Assembly (NCBI RefSeq): GCF_020169515.1
Contig: NZ_JAHMHW010000003.1
Span: 124,001 to 188,000 of the forward strand
Direction: 5' to 3'
Source: Paenibacillus vietnamensis
GTDB lineage: Bacteria > Bacillota > Bacilli > Paenibacillales > Paenibacillaceae
DNA: 64,000 nt
Position numbers and translations under genes: made by a program. The notes beneath the pieces were generated by a model that had not been told where the DNA came from, searched no databases, and was given only the letters and a program-made list of their open reading frames with translations. Of the stretch, positions 63,694-64,000 are shown in pieces; positions within the stretch are counted from its first letter, which is position 1, and every line of letters begins with the position of its first letter.

Positions 63694-64000
63694 CTATGAA
63701 CTGTACGCGTGTTCGGGCTTCCTTCTGGCAAGGAAAAAGTATGCCAGCATCGCTGCTGCGCTTGTCAATAAAATAATGACGCCTAACGGAACGGCAGTAT
63801 CTTCGCCCGCAATGCCGACCAGCGGAGAGACGACCGCTCCGAGCAAGAAAGGAATGACGCCAAGCAGCGCCGCGGCGCTGCCCGCCATATGCCCCTGGCT
63901 CTCCATGGCAAGCGGGAATGCTGCCGTTGATGTAATGCCGATTGCCGCTACGAAGACAAACAACGGAATCACCAATGCGAAAAGCGGACCATGGGCGAGG
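63694..64000 (-). CDS. MFS transporter of the Bcr/CflA drug-resistance type, N-terminus cut by window edge
   Basis: The frame is open from the right edge to TAA 63694 (101 codons). It shows the last three membrane helices: LFALVIPLFVFVAAIGITST, GSAAALLGVIPFLLGAVVSP and PLGVIILLTSAAAMLAYFFL, followed by a short basic tail. SAAALLG is a familiar segment of Bcr/CflA exporters. The true start lies beyond the window, so an internal TTG at 63975 is not the start. Confidence 0.8.
   Translation of the reverse strand, partial: LAHGPLFALVIPLFVFVAAIGITSTAAFPLAMESQGHMAGSAAALLGVIPFLLGAVVSPLVGIAGEDTAVPLGVIILLTSAAAMLAYFFLARRKPEHAYSS

Overview
The window looks like the chromosome of a spore-forming, plant-polysaccharide-degrading Paenibacillus or a close relative. 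The evidence is mid-to-high GC coding DNA, a pro-sigma-K gene, YesM/YesN- and LplA/B/C-type sugar uptake genes, an S-layer (SLH) protein, tandem DUF445 proteins and a DUF3243 protein. No rRNA, tRNA, CRISPR array, transposase, integrase or phage structural gene was seen.

The left end (1-8.7 kb) is a patchwork. A CE1-type esterase runs off the left edge. It is followed by abutting wrecks of a GH29 fucosidase and a UvrA-like ABC ATPase, an AT-rich DHFR-like gene, and a broken second copy of sigK. Then come a eukaryote-type glycogen branching enzyme, an ATP-grasp/alpha-beta hydrolase pair, and the intact sigK. The two sigK copies are direct repeats with about 265 nearly identical bases, so they bracket a 4.8-kb segment like the scar of an integration or duplication.

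From 8.8 to 19.2 kb there is an RNase H-fold protein facing a compact operon: a TerD-VWA fusion, a MoxR-type AAA+ ATPase, and a DUF2201-type metallopeptidase/VWA protein with an internally duplicated zinc domain. Next are a promoter-bearing stub of a lost exonuclease, a small coiled-coil protein, an SGNH-hydrolase/ABC-exporter operon, and a membrane-anchored glycerophosphodiesterase.

From 19.3 to 47.6 kb and 51.8 to 61.5 kb the window is mostly carbohydrate catabolism. Two exported proteins (a PL11 rhamnogalacturonan lyase and a parallel beta-helix protein) would act outside the cell. Two ABC importers (SBP plus two permeases each) would bring in oligosaccharides. Leaderless, presumably cytoplasmic enzymes (GH31, GH38, GH3, two GH95, GH28-like, GH43, GH88) would finish them. 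One importer is in an operon with GH3 and GH38. The other sits beside a YesM/YesN-like sensor kinase and regulator and next to GH43 and GH88. The enzyme set fits pectin (rhamnogalacturonan) and decorated hemicellulose side chains.

Between these blocks are a BenE-type transporter with a previously easy-to-miss 42-residue membrane protein and a divergent MocR regulator, and an AraC-GyrI protein. The right end has an SLH protein, a DUF3243 protein and the C-terminus of an MFS drug transporter. Three copies of one dispersed intergenic repeat (22.9, 51.7, 63.0 kb), a degenerate 34-base repeat cluster (14.3-14.5 kb) and many intrinsic terminators fill the gaps. All functions are inferred from reading the sequence; no database search was run.
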